The translations under genes were made by a program, and so were the position numbers. Below, piece after piece: positions 33,587 to 33,985 of a stretch of 33,985 bases of DNA. The number at the start of each line of letters is the position of its first letter. Within the stretch, counting starts at the first letter, position 1. Where the stretch lies: contig NCCR01000024.1 in the NCBI GenBank assembly GCA_002279765.1, forward strand, positions 1 to 33,985. Direction: 5' to 3'. This DNA is from Verrucomicrobia bacterium 12-59-8. Its GTDB lineage: Bacteria; Verrucomicrobiota; Verrucomicrobiae; Verrucomicrobiales; Verrucomicrobiaceae. The notes below the pieces were generated by a model, which saw only the letters and a program-made list of their open reading frames with translations, searched no databases and was not told the origin of the DNA.

Positions 33587-33645
33587 ATTTGGAGTGCGGC
33601 TGCGTAGCCTTTGCTCGTGCCTCGCTGCGCGGCCGCAGTCCAAAT
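33587..33645. repeat. Imperfect 18-bp inverted repeat between convergent genes
   Basis: ATTTGGAGTGCGGCTGCG (33587-33604) and CGCGGCCGCAGTCCAAAT (33628-33645) pair at 16 of 18 positions around a 23-nt loop. It lies between the DUF1501 stop and the end of the converging minus-strand gene, where a shared terminator would be useful, but no T-run follows. The length of the arms is also compatible with a REP-type or miniature element. Confidence 0.5.
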
Positions 33646-33669
33646 GGGCTACATTCCCGACTGCTTAGA

Positions 33670-33985
33670 TCAGGCGCGGCTCTTGTCAGTCCTGAAGCGG
33701 CTCCAGAAGGAGGGCTTGTTGGGGATGGCGCGACGGATTTCCACGATTGGTTTCTTGGTGGTCGTCGGTGGCGGAGGGGACTTGGGTTTGTCCGCTTCTT
33801 TTTCAGGCTGAGCGGGTGTCGGCGTTGCCGGGGGAGCATCCGCTGGGCCGTAGAGTTCGCGCGTTTTCTGGTGTAGCATTTCGGCCTCGGCGGCACGCTG
33901 CATGGAGTCGCGAATGCTGGATGGCACGGCGTTCTCCGTGAGCGGCGGCAGCAGCGGATTCGGTCCAGCGGCCCAGGTGCCGAGT
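33670..33985 (-). CDS. Protein of unknown function, 5' end beyond window
   Basis: The minus-strand frame is open from the right edge to a stop at 33670-33672 (about 104 visible codons). It reads LGTWAAGPNPLLPPLTENAVPSSI, then a Lys/Glu-rich helix (RAAEAEMLHQKTRELYG), then a Pro/Thr/Lys-rich linker (PATPTPAQPEKEADKPKSPPPPTTTKK) and a basic C-terminus. The frame has normal coding character before the first internal GTG at 33927, so the true start is outside the window. The linker composition is common in secreted or envelope proteins, but no domain is recognised. Confidence 0.6.
   Translation of the reverse strand, partial: LGTWAAGPNPLLPPLTENAVPSSIRDSMQRAAEAEMLHQKTRELYGPADAPPATPTPAQPEKEADKPKSPPPPTTTKKPIVEIRRAIPNKPSFWSRFRTDKSRA

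Noticed and set aside
33583..33876. Plus-strand open frame after the second DUF1501 gene
   Set aside because: It reads through the 33587-33645 inverted repeat and is antisense to the better-supported truncated minus-strand gene.

Overview
The window looks like a chromosomal stretch of a bacterium of the phylum Verrucomicrobiota, perhaps close to Prosthecobacter; the genus is a guess. The basis is gene content: PVC-superphylum paralogues (a PSCyt1/WD40/DUF1549/DUF1553 cytochrome-like giant, two Tat-exported DUF1501 proteins, a beta-propeller protein with a C-terminal CxxCH haem domain), a membrane-anchored squalene-cyclase-repeat protein, and GC-rich, densely packed genes. No rRNA, tRNA, insertion sequence, phage gene or CRISPR array was seen.

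Layout. 1-2925 (minus strand): two tandem glycine-zipper lipoproteins, then gtrA-like, trmL, lolD-like and a membrane protein running off the left edge. A strong terminator-like hairpin lies across the gtrA start codon. 3136-3750: one small exported protein. 3754-6793 (minus): menA, menC and menE, the late menaquinone steps. 6836-9592 (minus): haem-binding beta-propeller protein. 9704-10370: a vapBC toxin-antitoxin pair with overlapping palindromes at its start. 10418-12640: an unusual HtrA protease / concanavalin-like / SirB1-transglutaminase fusion. 12650-15977: a methyltransferase, an L,D-transpeptidase and an MlrC-type peptidase. 16034-17690: a squalene-cyclase-repeat gene broken by a frameshift and an amber codon. 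17802-21548: a PHP-domain metallohydrolase divergent from a DUF1624 membrane acyltransferase.

21739-24649 is a complete but apparently disabled type II restriction-modification module: an XRE controller-like gene overlapping a PD-(D/E)XK endonuclease with an in-frame amber codon, convergent with a TaqI-like N6-adenine methyltransferase frameshifted exactly in a seven-G tract. 24972-33582 is a run of exported PVC-type genes (PSCyt1-WD40-DUF1549-DUF1553, DUF1501, a PPC-domain protein, a histidine phosphatase, a second DUF1501), followed by a truncated minus-strand gene.

The strongest unusual signals are: the decayed or switched-off restriction module, with its homopolymer frameshift and three 11-bp-spaced repeats in front of the controller; a small palindrome encoding the same eight residues (EPAKAGTT) in two unrelated proteins, with related palindromes between genes; the three-domain protease fusion; and the attenuator-like hairpin on gtrA. 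I did not find a clearly new multi-gene defence or biosynthetic system.
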